From Tropicimonas marinistellae (lineage in GTDB: Bacteria; Pseudomonadota; Alphaproteobacteria; Rhodobacterales; Rhodobacteraceae), in NCBI RefSeq assembly GCF_001509585.1, contig NZ_LNCI01000002.1, positions 574,775 through 638,774 of the forward strand: a stretch of DNA of 64,000 nt, given 5' to 3'. Of this stretch, positions 11,026 through 20,850 are shown piece after piece; within the stretch, counting starts at the first letter, position 1, and every line of letters begins with the position of its first letter. Made by a program: the position numbers and the translations under genes. The notes under the pieces were generated by a model, which worked only from the letters and a program-made list of their open reading frames with translations, was not told the origin of the DNA and did no database searches.

Positions 11026-13017
11026 TCAGGGGAATTGCGCGGCCAATGCCGCCAACCCCGGGTCGTCCGGTACGTTTCTGAGCGCTCTGTCGAGGCTTTT
11101 GCGGGCGCCGGCCTCGTCGCCCATGGCCGCCTTCAGGCGCACGATCATCGACCAGGCGGGGACAAGCTGCGGGTCCATTCGCACCGCTTCGCGGAATGCC
11201 GCGAGCGCGCCTTCCGGGTTGCGCGTGGTCAGCGCGATACCACCCAGAACGAGCTGGGTTTCGGGGAAATCCGATGTCGCCGACAGGGAGGCCTGCCATT
11301 CTCCCATCGCAGTGTCGAGGGCGGCGGCGTGGCGATCGGGGAGCCGCGCAACCGGGGCCGCAAGCATCTCGCGCGCGGCGGCGATGCGGACGACGCGGGA
11401 GGCGTCTTCCAGCCGCGGCAACAGCCGCGTGACCATGTCGGTGGGCGGCGCGGCACGTTGCAACGGTATCGCGTTCGCCCGCACCATCGGGTCGGGGTCT
11501 TCCAGCAGCCTGGCCAGTCGCCCGGCCAGTTCGGGGCTGGCCTCAGGCAACAGCAGTTCGAGCGCCGTGGCGCGGACGATTGCGGGAAGGCTGGCGGCCT
11601 CGGCGATATCTGCGAGGTTTTCGCTTGCGTCGGGCAGGCCCTGCTGCGCGGCGGCGAAGGCGGTGGCGAAATGCGGGCCGCGGTGCGCCGAGTCTGGGAA
11701 CCGCTTCTCCAACTCCTCCTGCGCCCAGTAGGGACCTTCGGCGGCGTGGCAATCCGTACAGGCGTTCGGCGCACCGGTGGCGATGCTCAGGTCCGGGCGC
11801 GGCACGCGGAAGGAATGGTCGTGCCGGCCGTCGATGCCCATGTAGACGCGTTCGATCATGTGGCAGGAGACGCATTGCGCGCCGTCGCTGTCGACCGGGT
11901 GGAAATGGTGGTCCGGCGTGTCGTACTCCGCGAGCTTCAACGACGGGAAATCGGGGTTGCCGGCCGGGGAGTGGCAGGTCAGGCAGACCCCGTTGCCCTC
12001 TGCATGGTGCTCGGCACTGTGGACATCGTGGCAATCGGAGCAGGTCACGCCCTTTTCGTACATTTTCGATTGCAGGAAGGAGCCGTAGACATAGACCTCG
12101 TCACGGATTTGCCCGTCGGCGTGGTAGAGCGGCGCGCGCAGGGTGGAGAGCCGATAGGATTCGTGGAACGGCGTGCCCGGAACCGGTGTGCCGTCCAGCA
12201 ACGGACCGCGCCGCGCGTGGCAGGACGCGCATTGCTGGATTTCCGTTTCCGGATCGCCGCGGCTGAAGTCGATGGTGAGGCCCATCGCGCTCATGCCCGG
12301 GGCGGGTGAATAGTTCCCCCCGGACTCTTCCATCGCGGCCCATTCCAGATGCGCCGAGCCGGGGCCGTGGCAGGCTTCGCAGCCCACGCCGATCTCGCTG
12401 TAGGTGCTGGCATATCTTCGTTCAGCGGTGTCGTAGTTGCGGGTGTAATCCGTGGCGTGGCATTCGGCGCAGCGCGAATTCCAGGTCTTGTAGGGGCCGG
12501 TCCAGTGGAACCCGTCGCCCGGGGGCAGGTGGTCGTCGGGATACATGTGGTACCAGCGCTTCTCCACGGTGTCCCACGGGATGTCGAAGCTCTGTTGGCG
12601 GCCCGGTTCGGTTTCGACGAAATATTGCTGGAGCGGCGCAATGCCGATCACGCCGGCGACAGGCCACCGGGTGGGCTGGCCGTCCGCGCCGAGGCTCTCG
12701 ATATAATAGGTGTCGCCCTCGCGGGTGAACTGCGTGGTCTCCCCGCGGTGGGTGAAGTCCGCATCCGCGAAGTCGCCGAGCACCGTGTCGGGCGTGGGTT
12801 CCGTCCAGGCAAGGTCGTGGTGCGAGCCTGTCCAGTCGTCGGTCTCGGCGGCGTGGCAGTCGAAACAGGAGTCGCTTCCAACGTAGGTCGGGCTTTCGGC
12901 GTCGCCGGTCTCCGGGGCCGCATCGGACTGCTGCCCGCTGGCGACGGTGGCCAGGGTCAGAAGGACGGCAAGACTGCCCAAGAACGCGGCTCCGAGCCGC
13001 GATCCGTCACGTGCCAT
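11026..13017 (-). CDS. Octahaem cytochrome c with C-terminal HEAT/TPR repeats
   Basis: A 663-residue secreted protein (signal peptide about residues 1-27, cleavage near ASGQ) with eight CxxCH haem-attachment motifs between about residues 50 and 420: CFDCH, CAECH, CEACH, CASCH, CSDCH, CLTCH, CVSCH and CTDCH. The last roughly 240 residues carry HEAT-like units (DPDPMVRANAI, SRVVRIAAAREML) and TPR units near the end. Multihaem proteins of this layout are periplasmic electron carriers or oxidoreductases related to the c554/c552 group; the substrate is unknown. The ATG at 13017 follows GAGGGGGC. A Crp-type regulator gene lies 82 bp upstream in the same orientation. Confidence 0.88.
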   Translation of the reverse strand: MARDGSRLGAAFLGSLAVLLTLATVASGQQSDAAPETGDAESPTYVGSDSCFDCHAAETDDWTGSHHDLAWTEPTPDTVLGDFADADFTHRGETTQFTREGDTYYIESLGADGQPTRWPVAGVIGIAPLQQYFVETEPGRQQSFDIPWDTVEKRWYHMYPDDHLPPGDGFHWTGPYKTWNSRCAECHATDYTRNYDTAERRYASTYSEIGVGCEACHGPGSAHLEWAAMEESGGNYSPAPGMSAMGLTIDFSRGDPETEIQQCASCHARRGPLLDGTPVPGTPFHESYRLSTLRAPLYHADGQIRDEVYVYGSFLQSKMYEKGVTCSDCHDVHSAEHHAEGNGVCLTCHSPAGNPDFPSLKLAEYDTPDHHFHPVDSDGAQCVSCHMIERVYMGIDGRHDHSFRVPRPDLSIATGAPNACTDCHAAEGPYWAQEELEKRFPDSAHRGPHFATAFAAAQQGLPDASENLADIAEAASLPAIVRATALELLLPEASPELAGRLARLLEDPDPMVRANAIPLQRAAPPTDMVTRLLPRLEDASRVVRIAAAREMLAAPVARLPDRHAAALDTAMGEWQASLSATSDFPETQLVLGGIALTTRNPEGALAAFREAVRMDPQLVPAWSMIVRLKAAMGDEAGARKSLDRALRNVPDDPGLAALAAQFP

Positions 13018-13099
13018 GAATGCCCCCTCGCTTGCGTTCGCACCACCATACCGCGCAGAGGCGGGAGGTGGCCAGCGTCGCGCGCGCGAATGGCGTCGA

Positions 13100-13810
13100 T
13101 TAGAACCGCGCGTGTTCCGCCAGCGCCAGTCGGTCCAGGGTCCGCAACCGGCCATAGCCGACCTCGACCAGACCCGCATCGGTCAGACGGCGCAATACGC
13201 GCTGCACGGTCGGCAGGGAAACCGCCGTCAACAGCGCCAGGTCCTCCTGAGACACCCGGATCCAGCCGTCGGACTTGCCGGCCTGCTCGTCGAGCAGAAG
13301 CAGGCGTTGCACGATTCGGGGCTCCGATTTGCTCACCGCGAGGTTGGCCAGCAGGCGCAGCGCTGTCGCCATGTTCGCATGGGTCAGCGCGTAGAGGTGC
13401 TCGATCCACTCCGGGTTGGCCCGGACAATGGCCCGCAGCCGGTCGGCGGCGACGAAGAAGGTCGAGACATCGCCGCGCGCCGTCAGTCCGACAAGCCGGG
13501 TCGCGTTCGAAAACAGGGCAAGGTCGCCGATCCAGAAGCCCGGTTCGGCCTGGTGCATGAGGATGGACTCGCCATGGTCGCCGGGAATCTCGATCTGGAT
13601 CGTGCCGGAGACGAGACCGTGGAGCCCGTCGGGCGGGTCGCCCACGGCGTAAATCGTCTCGTTGTCTTCGAATCGGACGGGGCGTCCGGCGGCCAGGATT
13701 TCCCGTCTGAAGGCGGGCGGGCAGGTCGAAAGCCAGCCGCGCGCCAGAAACGGGGCAACGGGGCCGGTTGTTTCGCATATCGAACCAAAATCATCGGGTA
13801 ATGTGCTCAT
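13100..13810 (-). CDS. Crp/Fnr family transcriptional regulator
   Basis: A 236-residue protein with an N-terminal cyclic-nucleotide-binding-like beta barrel (about 25-140), a dimerisation helix, and a C-terminal winged HTH (about 180-225; VSQEDLALLTAVSLPTVQRVL). The iron-sulfur cysteine cluster of Fnr is absent; only two early cysteines occur (near 12 and 30), so direct oxygen sensing by a [4Fe-4S] cluster is unlikely. It lies just upstream of the octahaem cytochrome gene in the same orientation and is a plausible regulator of it (inference). No clear ribosome-binding site precedes the ATG. Confidence 0.88.
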   Translation of the reverse strand: MSTLPDDFGSICETTGPVAPFLARGWLSTCPPAFRREILAAGRPVRFEDNETIYAVGDPPDGLHGLVSGTIQIEIPGDHGESILMHQAEPGFWIGDLALFSNATRLVGLTARGDVSTFFVAADRLRAIVRANPEWIEHLYALTHANMATALRLLANLAVSKSEPRIVQRLLLLDEQAGKSDGWIRVSQEDLALLTAVSLPTVQRVLRRLTDAGLVEVGYGRLRTLDRLALAEHARF

Positions 13811-14030
13811 ATGATGGGATTAGTTCGAATCCCGCAGGCTATCAAGCGCGCGGACAGCGGCCGAAAATCATATGCAGGAGAAACCGCTAGGGGCGCGCCG
13901 CGCCCGGTCCGCCGCCAATAGGGAGATATTGCGTACTTGTCGTGTGTTGTATCGGTGCTACGCTCCTCCGAGGCATTTGTTGGTGTGTTTTTTCGCGTTT
14001 GTTTGCGACGTGAACAGGGAGAACAAATCC

Positions 14031-15635
14031 ATGACTTTGAAAACGTCCGCCTGGACGATGCGGAGCGTTGCCGTCGCTGGCACGTTCCTTCTCAGTGCTG
14101 GTCTTGCCGCCGCGCAGGACGACAAGCCGAACATTCTCGTCATCTGGGGCGACGACGTCGGCCAGTCCAACATCTCGGCCTACACGATGGGGCTGATGGG
14201 CTATCGCACGCCAAATATCGACCGGATCGCCGACGAAGGCATGATCTTCACCGATTATTACGGGGAGCAATCCTGCACCGCCGGCCGGTCTTCGTTCATC
14301 ATGGGCCAGTCGGTGTTCCGTACCGGGCTCTCCAAGGTCGGACTGCCCGGCGCTGAGGAAGGCATGCAGGTCGAGGATCCGACCATTGCCGGATTGTTGA
14401 AGGCCGAGGGCTATGCCACCGGCCAGTTCGGCAAGAACCACCTCGGTGACCGTGACGAGCATCTGCCCACCAACCACGGGTTCGACGAGTTCTTCGGCAA
14501 TCTCTATCACCTGAACGCCGAGGAAGAGCCGGAGAACGAGGATTACCCGGGTGACATGGTCTTGCCCGACGGTTCCACGTTCCGCGAGAACTTCGGACCG
14601 CGCGGCGTGATCAAGTCCTCCGCTGACGGCGCCATCGAGGATACCGGTCCTCTGACGAAGAAGCGCATGGAAACCGTGGACGACGAGACCGTTGCCGCGG
14701 CCATCGACTTCATCGAGCGTCAGGAAGCTGCCAACACGCCCTGGTTCGTGTGGTGGTCGGGCACGCGCATGCATTTCCGGACCCATGTGAAGGAAGAGAT
14801 GCGCCAGCAGGCGAACGAGATCGTCGGCAAGTCCGTGGACGAATACACCGCCGGCATGATCGAACACGACATGCACATCGGCCAGTTCCTCGACAAGCTG
14901 GACGAGATGGGCATCGCCGACAACACGATCGTCTTCTACTCGACCGATAACGGCCCGCACATGAATACCTGGCCGGACGCCGCGATGACGCCGTTTTGGG
15001 GCGAGAAGAACACCCAGTGGGAAGGCGGCTGGCGCGTGCCGGCGGTGGTCCGCTGGCCCGGAAAGATCGCCGAGGGCGAAGTGGTCAACGAAATCGTCCA
15101 TCACATGGACTGGCTGCCGACATTCCTGGCCGCTGCCGGGAACGACACGGTCAAGGAAGACCTGCTCAGCGGCATCACCGTCGCGGAGGTCGGCGGAGGC
15201 CGCGACTACCGCGTGCATCTCGACGGCTACAACATCCTGCCGCTGCTGACCGGCGAGACGGACGCGAGCCCGCGCAACGAGATCTTCTACTTCACCGATG
15301 ACGGTGATCTGGCCGCGTTGCGCTACCGGGACTGGAAAATCACCTTCCTGGAGCAAAAGGCGTGGAGCACGTTCCGTGCCTGGATGGAGCCGCTGACGCC
15401 GCTGCGCGTGCCGCTCATCACCAACATCCGCCGCGATCCCTATGAACGCGCCTATCGCACGTCGAACACCTATTACGACTGGATGATCGACCGTGCCTAC
15501 ATGCTGGTGCCTGCGCAGGCCTACGTGGCGCAGTTCCTTGAGACGTTCAAGGAATACCCGCCGCGGCAGGAAGCGGCCTCCTTCAGCCTCGACAAGGTGA
15601 TGGAGAAGCTGTCTCAACCGGGCGGCGCGCAATAG
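14031..15635 (+). CDS. Secreted arylsulfatase-type sulfatase, copy 1
   Basis: A 534-residue type I sulfatase with a signal peptide (cleavage near AAAQ, about residue 25). The metal-binding N-terminal motif (NILVIWGDDVGQ) and the formylglycine site CTAGR (Cys82) are intact, as are the FGKNHLGD, STDNGPH and GEKNTQWEGGWRVP motifs. CTAGR fits the C-x-(P/A)-x-R consensus that a formylglycine-generating enzyme modifies; no such enzyme gene is in the window. AGGGAG precedes the ATG at 14031, and the frame is open upstream without a signal. It is a close paralogue of the next gene, most of the motifs being identical. Confidence 0.92.
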   Translation: MTLKTSAWTMRSVAVAGTFLLSAGLAAAQDDKPNILVIWGDDVGQSNISAYTMGLMGYRTPNIDRIADEGMIFTDYYGEQSCTAGRSSFIMGQSVFRTGLSKVGLPGAEEGMQVEDPTIAGLLKAEGYATGQFGKNHLGDRDEHLPTNHGFDEFFGNLYHLNAEEEPENEDYPGDMVLPDGSTFRENFGPRGVIKSSADGAIEDTGPLTKKRMETVDDETVAAAIDFIERQEAANTPWFVWWSGTRMHFRTHVKEEMRQQANEIVGKSVDEYTAGMIEHDMHIGQFLDKLDEMGIADNTIVFYSTDNGPHMNTWPDAAMTPFWGEKNTQWEGGWRVPAVVRWPGKIAEGEVVNEIVHHMDWLPTFLAAAGNDTVKEDLLSGITVAEVGGGRDYRVHLDGYNILPLLTGETDASPRNEIFYFTDDGDLAALRYRDWKITFLEQKAWSTFRAWMEPLTPLRVPLITNIRRDPYERAYRTSNTYYDWMIDRAYMLVPAQAYVAQFLETFKEYPPRQEAASFSLDKVMEKLSQPGGAQ

Positions 15636-15650
15636 TCTAAGCGTCTGTAC

Positions 15651-15678
15651 GCGCCCCCGCCCATATTCGCGGGGGCGC
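15651..15678 (+). terminator. Hairpin between the two sulfatase genes
   Basis: GCGCCCCCGC (15651-15660) pairs perfectly with GCGGGGGCGC (15669-15678) around an eight-base loop, followed by GAGCTTATTTCG. The modest T content makes it an imperfect intrinsic terminator or an attenuator, located 16 bp after the first sulfatase stop. Confidence 0.55.
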
Positions 15679-15774
15679 GAGCTTATTTCGTGGTCGTGTT
15701 ACGAAGCATTTCGCACAAATGCATTGTCTTCGTTCGCAGCATCGAAAAGCGAACTTTCAACCTGGAGAAATCAT

Positions 15775-17334
15775 ATGCGCTATCGCGGAACGATAACGAT
15801 GAAAGGGCTCGTCGCGACGGCTGCGCTCTCCATCGCAGCGGGCTGGGCCACGGCTCAGGAAAGCGACCTGCCGAACTTCCTCATTATCTGGGGCGATGAC
15901 ATCGGTCAGTTCAACACCTCCGCCTACAACCACGGCATGATGGGGTACAGGACGCCCAACATCGATCGCCTGGCCAAGGAAGGCGCGCTGTTCACGGATT
16001 GGTACGGGCAACAAAGCTGTACCGCCGGCCGCGCCGCCTTCGTCACTGGCCAGTCGCCGATCCGCACGGGTCTGACCAAGGTCGGCCTGCCCGGTGCCCC
16101 AGAGGGCATGATGGTGGAAGACCCCACCGTCGCGGGCCTCTTGAAGCCGCTCGGCTACATGACTGGCCAGTTCGGCAAGAACCACCTGGGCGACCGGGAC
16201 GAGATGCTGCCGACGAACCACGGGTTCGACGAGTTCTTCGGCAACCTCTATCACCTCAATGCCGAGGAAGAGCCGGAGAACCCCGACTATCCCCAGAGCC
16301 CGGAGTTCCGGGAGAATTTCGGGCCGCGCGGCGTGATCAAATCTTCCGCCGACGGAGCAATCGAGGATACCGGGCCGCTGACACGCAAGCGTATGGAGAC
16401 GGTGGACGACGAGACCACCGCGGCGGCGCTCGACTTCATCGACCGCGCGCACGCGCAGGGCAAGCCGTTCTTCGTGTGGTGGAATTCCACGCGCATGCAC
16501 ATCTTCACCCATCTCCCCGAGGAATGGGACGGCAAGACCGGATACGGCATCTATGCCGACGGCATGCAGCAGCACGACATGCACGTGGGCCAGTTGCTCG
16601 ACAAGATCGACGAGCTTGGCCTCACCGACAACACCATCGTGATGTACTCCACCGACAACGGTGCGGAGACTTTCACCTGGCCCGATGGCGGCACCACGAT
16701 GTTCAAGGGCGAGAAGAACACGCAGTGGGAAGGTGGCTTCCGCGTGCCCACGATGATCCGCTGGCCGGGCATGATCGAGCCGGGCACCGTCGTCAACGAG
16801 ATGGCCGCGCACGAAGACATGCTTCCGACGATGCTGGCCGCGGCCGGCGAGCCCGACATCAAGGCGAAGCTTCTGGAAGGCGGCGTGCAGGCCATCGGCC
16901 GCGAATACAACGTTCACCTGGACGGCTACGACCTTGGCCCGGCGCTGCGCGGCGAGGCGGAGTGGCCGCGTCACGAGTTCATCTACTGGACGGACGACGG
17001 GTCCGTTGCGGCCTTGCGCTACGACGATTGGAAGGTCACCTTCCTCAAGCAGCCGGAGCATGGCTACAAGGTCTGGACAACGGCCTTCGAGGTGCTGCGC
17101 GCGCCGTCGCTCACCAACCTGCGGATGGACCCGTTCGAGCGGGCCGAGGAAGAGGACGCCATGGGCTACCAGCGCTGGTGGGTGGAGCGCATGTTCGCGA
17201 TTGCGCCGGCGTCGGCCTATGTGGCCGAGTGGCTGGCAAGCTTTCAGGAGTTTCCACCACGCCAGAAACCCGGCAGCTTCAACCTCGACAACGTGATGGA
17301 GCAGATGAGCAAGGGGTCGCAGGGGAACCAGTGA
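15775..17334 (+). CDS. Secreted arylsulfatase-type sulfatase, copy 2
   Basis: A 519-residue type I sulfatase with a signal peptide (cleavage near ATAQ), the NFLIIWGDDIGQ metal site, formylglycine motif CTAGR (again Cys82), FGKNHLGD and STDNGAE. It is co-linear with the upstream paralogue over its whole length, so the pair arose by tandem duplication. The main differences lie between the GNLYHLN and NFGPRGV blocks, where copy 1 has several extra residues, and in the substrate-facing loops (inference), suggesting different sulfate ester substrates. GGAGA lies seven bases before the ATG at 15775; 15799 is an alternative start. Confidence 0.92.
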   Translation: MRYRGTITMKGLVATAALSIAAGWATAQESDLPNFLIIWGDDIGQFNTSAYNHGMMGYRTPNIDRLAKEGALFTDWYGQQSCTAGRAAFVTGQSPIRTGLTKVGLPGAPEGMMVEDPTVAGLLKPLGYMTGQFGKNHLGDRDEMLPTNHGFDEFFGNLYHLNAEEEPENPDYPQSPEFRENFGPRGVIKSSADGAIEDTGPLTRKRMETVDDETTAAALDFIDRAHAQGKPFFVWWNSTRMHIFTHLPEEWDGKTGYGIYADGMQQHDMHVGQLLDKIDELGLTDNTIVMYSTDNGAETFTWPDGGTTMFKGEKNTQWEGGFRVPTMIRWPGMIEPGTVVNEMAAHEDMLPTMLAAAGEPDIKAKLLEGGVQAIGREYNVHLDGYDLGPALRGEAEWPRHEFIYWTDDGSVAALRYDDWKVTFLKQPEHGYKVWTTAFEVLRAPSLTNLRMDPFERAEEEDAMGYQRWWVERMFAIAPASAYVAEWLASFQEFPPRQKPGSFNLDNVMEQMSKGSQGNQ

Positions 17335-17408
17335 TCCCTCAATTCGGGACTTGGCCGGGTCATGCCGGCCTTGTCCAAACATGCCCCCGCAGATGAACGA
17401 GGTCCAAG

Positions 17409-18383
17409 GTGTTAAAATCTATACATTTCTCCGGCGTTCTGCTGATGGCGGCCAGTCCGCTTCTCGCCGATCCGCTGCCCTCCTGGAACGCGGGCGAGAC
17501 CAAGTCCGCGATCATTTCCTTCGTCGAAACCGTCACCGACCCGGCCTCCGGCGACTACGTGACACCAGCGGACCGGATCGCTGTCTTTGACAACGATGGC
17601 ACGCTCTGGGCCGAGCAGCCGGCCTATTTCCAGCTGTTCTTCGCGATCGATCAGGTCGCGAAGATGGGAGAGGCAGACCCGGCGGCGCTGAGCTCCGACG
17701 CGCTCAAGGCGGCGGCGGCCCGGGATATCGAGGCGCTGCTGGCGACCGGAAAGGACGGGTTGCTTGAAGTGCTGGCGGCGGCGCATTCCGGCATGAGCGT
17801 GGCCGACTTCAAGGCCAATGTTGCCGAATGGCTCGATACGGCCACGCACCCGACGACGGGAAGGCCATACGATTCAATGCTCTACCAGCCGATGTTGGAG
17901 TTGCTGCGATACCTGCGGGACGAAGGATTCGCGACCTACATCGTCTCGGGCGGCGGCATCGATTTCATCCGCGTGTTCTCGGAGGACGCCTATAACATCC
18001 CGACGAGCCAGGTCGTTGGGTCGTCGCTGGTGTCCGAATACGTCGCCGAGGGGACGCCGATGCTGATGAAGCAGCCCGACCTCTTCTTCAACGACGACAA
18101 GGCGGGCAAGCCGGTGGCGATCAACCACCATATCGGCAAGCGCCCGATCTTTGCCGGCGGCAATTCGGACGGCGATTTCCAGATGCTGGAATGGACCACG
18201 TCGGGCGAGGGGCCGTCCTTCGGCCTTTACGTGCATCATACGGACGGTGAGCGCGAGTGGGCCTACGACCGCGAGGGTCACATCGGCGTGCTCAACCGCG
18301 GGCTCGACGAAGGCGACGCGCGCGGCTGGTATTTTGCCGATATGGCAAGGGATTGGGCGGTGATCTTCCCGGCGGAAGAGTGA
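17409..18383 (+). CDS. Secreted HAD-superfamily phosphatase
   Basis: A 324-residue protein with a signal peptide (about residues 1-20, cleavage near LLADP), the HAD motif I DNDGT (Asp61 and Asp63), a Ser-containing motif II region (TYIVSGGGIDFIRVF) and the C-terminal acidic motif (GGNSDGDFQML). It is expected to be a periplasmic phosphohydrolase. A GTG start at 17409 is preferred because it gives a complete signal peptide and has GAGG six bases upstream. It follows the sulfatase pair by 74 bp in the same direction, suggesting joint attack on sulfated and phosphorylated substrates (inference). Confidence 0.85.
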   Translation: MLKSIHFSGVLLMAASPLLADPLPSWNAGETKSAIISFVETVTDPASGDYVTPADRIAVFDNDGTLWAEQPAYFQLFFAIDQVAKMGEADPAALSSDALKAAAARDIEALLATGKDGLLEVLAAAHSGMSVADFKANVAEWLDTATHPTTGRPYDSMLYQPMLELLRYLRDEGFATYIVSGGGIDFIRVFSEDAYNIPTSQVVGSSLVSEYVAEGTPMLMKQPDLFFNDDKAGKPVAINHHIGKRPIFAGGNSDGDFQMLEWTTSGEGPSFGLYVHHTDGEREWAYDREGHIGVLNRGLDEGDARGWYFADMARDWAVIFPAEE

Positions 18384-18444
18384 TGCGCCAGCCCGCCGGT
18401 CCGGCGCGCGCCCGGCTTGCGTCGCGCAGAATGGAGGAGGTTTC

Positions 18445-19431
<987 letters not shown>

Positions 19432-19441
19432 GGCCCGGCGC

Positions 19442-20368
19442 ATGGTGCCCGATCCGCGTATCCACACCGATCTGGACCATCTGCGGCGGCTCGCCGGCGC
19501 GGCGCGGCAAGTGACGTTCCTGCCGCGCCAGCCGGCGCGCTCGGCGCTCAACGGGCGCCATGCCTCGCGGCTCCGGGGGCGGGGGCTCGATTTCGAGGAA
19601 TTGCGGGGCTACCAGATCGGCGACGACCCCCGCACCATCGACTGGAAGGTGACCGCGCGGGCCGGGGAGCCCTACGTCCGCGTCTTCACCGAGGAACGCG
19701 ACCGCCCGGCGCTGCTGCTGGTGGATCAGCGCATGTCGATGTTTTTCGGGACGGTACTCAACATGAAATCGGTGACCGCCGCCGAGGCGGCCGCCCTTGC
19801 CGCGCACCGTATCCGAAAACAGGGCGACCGGGTCGGCGGCATCGTCTTTGGTGACGACCGCATTGCCGAGCTGCGCCCGAAATCCGGCGATGCCGCACTC
19901 AACCGGCTGCTGGCGGCGATTGCGCGGGCCAATTGCGCGCTCCATGCCGAACTGGACGTGGCGCAACCGCAACCGTTCAACACGCCGTTGGAGGCGGCCG
20001 CCCGGATCGCGACAACCGGGATGATGATCCTCGTCTTCAGCGATTTCGACGAGGCGGACGACCGGACGGAAAAACTCGTCCAGCGGCTCGCACGCCACAA
20101 CGACGTGATCCTCTTTCCAATCGCCGACCCCACCGGGCTGACCTTGCCGGAGGATTTCCGCTTCGTCGCCTCCGACGGACAGCTGCAAGTGGAACTCGAC
20201 GCGCGTGCGGACGAAACCCGGATCGGCATCGAAAGCGTGGTGGGCCGGCGCATGGGCCGGGTGATGGAGTGGACCCGCAAGTACGGTATCCCGGTGCTGC
20301 CATTGTCGTCCGGGCAACCGACGTTGCCACAGATACGGGGCCTGATGGGGCTTCCGGGGGGGCGCTGA
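19442..20368 (+). CDS. DUF58 domain protein
   Basis: A 308-residue cytoplasmic protein of the DUF58 family, recognised from the block RLRGRGLDFEELRGYQIGDDPRTIDWKVTAR (written here only as a position: about residues 43-73) and a VWA-like fold after it. DUF58 proteins are constant partners of MoxR ATPases. GAGG lies about seven bases before the start, ten bp after moxR. The stop overlaps the next start (TGATG at 20366-20370). Confidence 0.9.
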   Translation: MVPDPRIHTDLDHLRRLAGAARQVTFLPRQPARSALNGRHASRLRGRGLDFEELRGYQIGDDPRTIDWKVTARAGEPYVRVFTEERDRPALLLVDQRMSMFFGTVLNMKSVTAAEAAALAAHRIRKQGDRVGGIVFGDDRIAELRPKSGDAALNRLLAAIARANCALHAELDVAQPQPFNTPLEAAARIATTGMMILVFSDFDEADDRTEKLVQRLARHNDVILFPIADPTGLTLPEDFRFVASDGQLQVELDARADETRIGIESVVGRRMGRVMEWTRKYGIPVLPLSSGQPTLPQIRGLMGLPGGR

Positions 20369-20850
20369 TGGCGGATCTGCCCCAAACCGATGGCAAGAAC
20401 CTGGTCGAGCTGCTCGATATGCTCAAGCCGATCCCGGAACCCGCGCCCATTTCCATGTGGCCGGCCACCGGCGGCTGGATCTGGCTCGGTCTCGCGTTGG
20501 CCCTGCTCATCGGTTGGATCGCGTGGCGGCGGTGGCGGCACTGGCAGGCCAATGCCTACCGGCGCGCGGCCCTGGCGGAACTGCAGGCGTCGGGAGACGA
20601 TCCGGCCGAGATTGCCGCCATCCTGCGGCGCACCGCGCTGGTCGCCTATCCCCGGCGCGACGTGGCCTCCCTTACCGGCGGCGATTGGATCGCCTTTCTC
20701 AGGGAACGTTGCCCGGATATGGGCATCGATTCCTCCAGCCGGCGTGCGCTGACGGAGGGTCCCTACAAGCCCCGGTCGCCCGACCCGGCGCTCGGGCTCA
20801 TCGCCCAGACCTGGGTGCGGCGGCACCGGCCGGAAGGCGCGCGGCGATGA
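20368..20850 (+). CDS. DUF4381 membrane protein
   Basis: A 160-residue protein with a proline-rich start (LKPIPEPAPISMWPATGGW), one transmembrane helix (about residues 36-52) and a cytoplasmic C-terminal domain containing RRTALVAYPRRDVASLTG, matching DUF4381 proteins found between DUF58 and VWA genes in MoxR operons of proteobacteria. It overlaps its neighbours on both sides (TGATG before, ATGA after), implying translational coupling. Function unknown. Confidence 0.87.
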   Translation: MADLPQTDGKNLVELLDMLKPIPEPAPISMWPATGGWIWLGLALALLIGWIAWRRWRHWQANAYRRAALAELQASGDDPAEIAAILRRTALVAYPRRDVASLTGGDWIAFLRERCPDMGIDSSSRRALTEGPYKPRSPDPALGLIAQTWVRRHRPEGARR

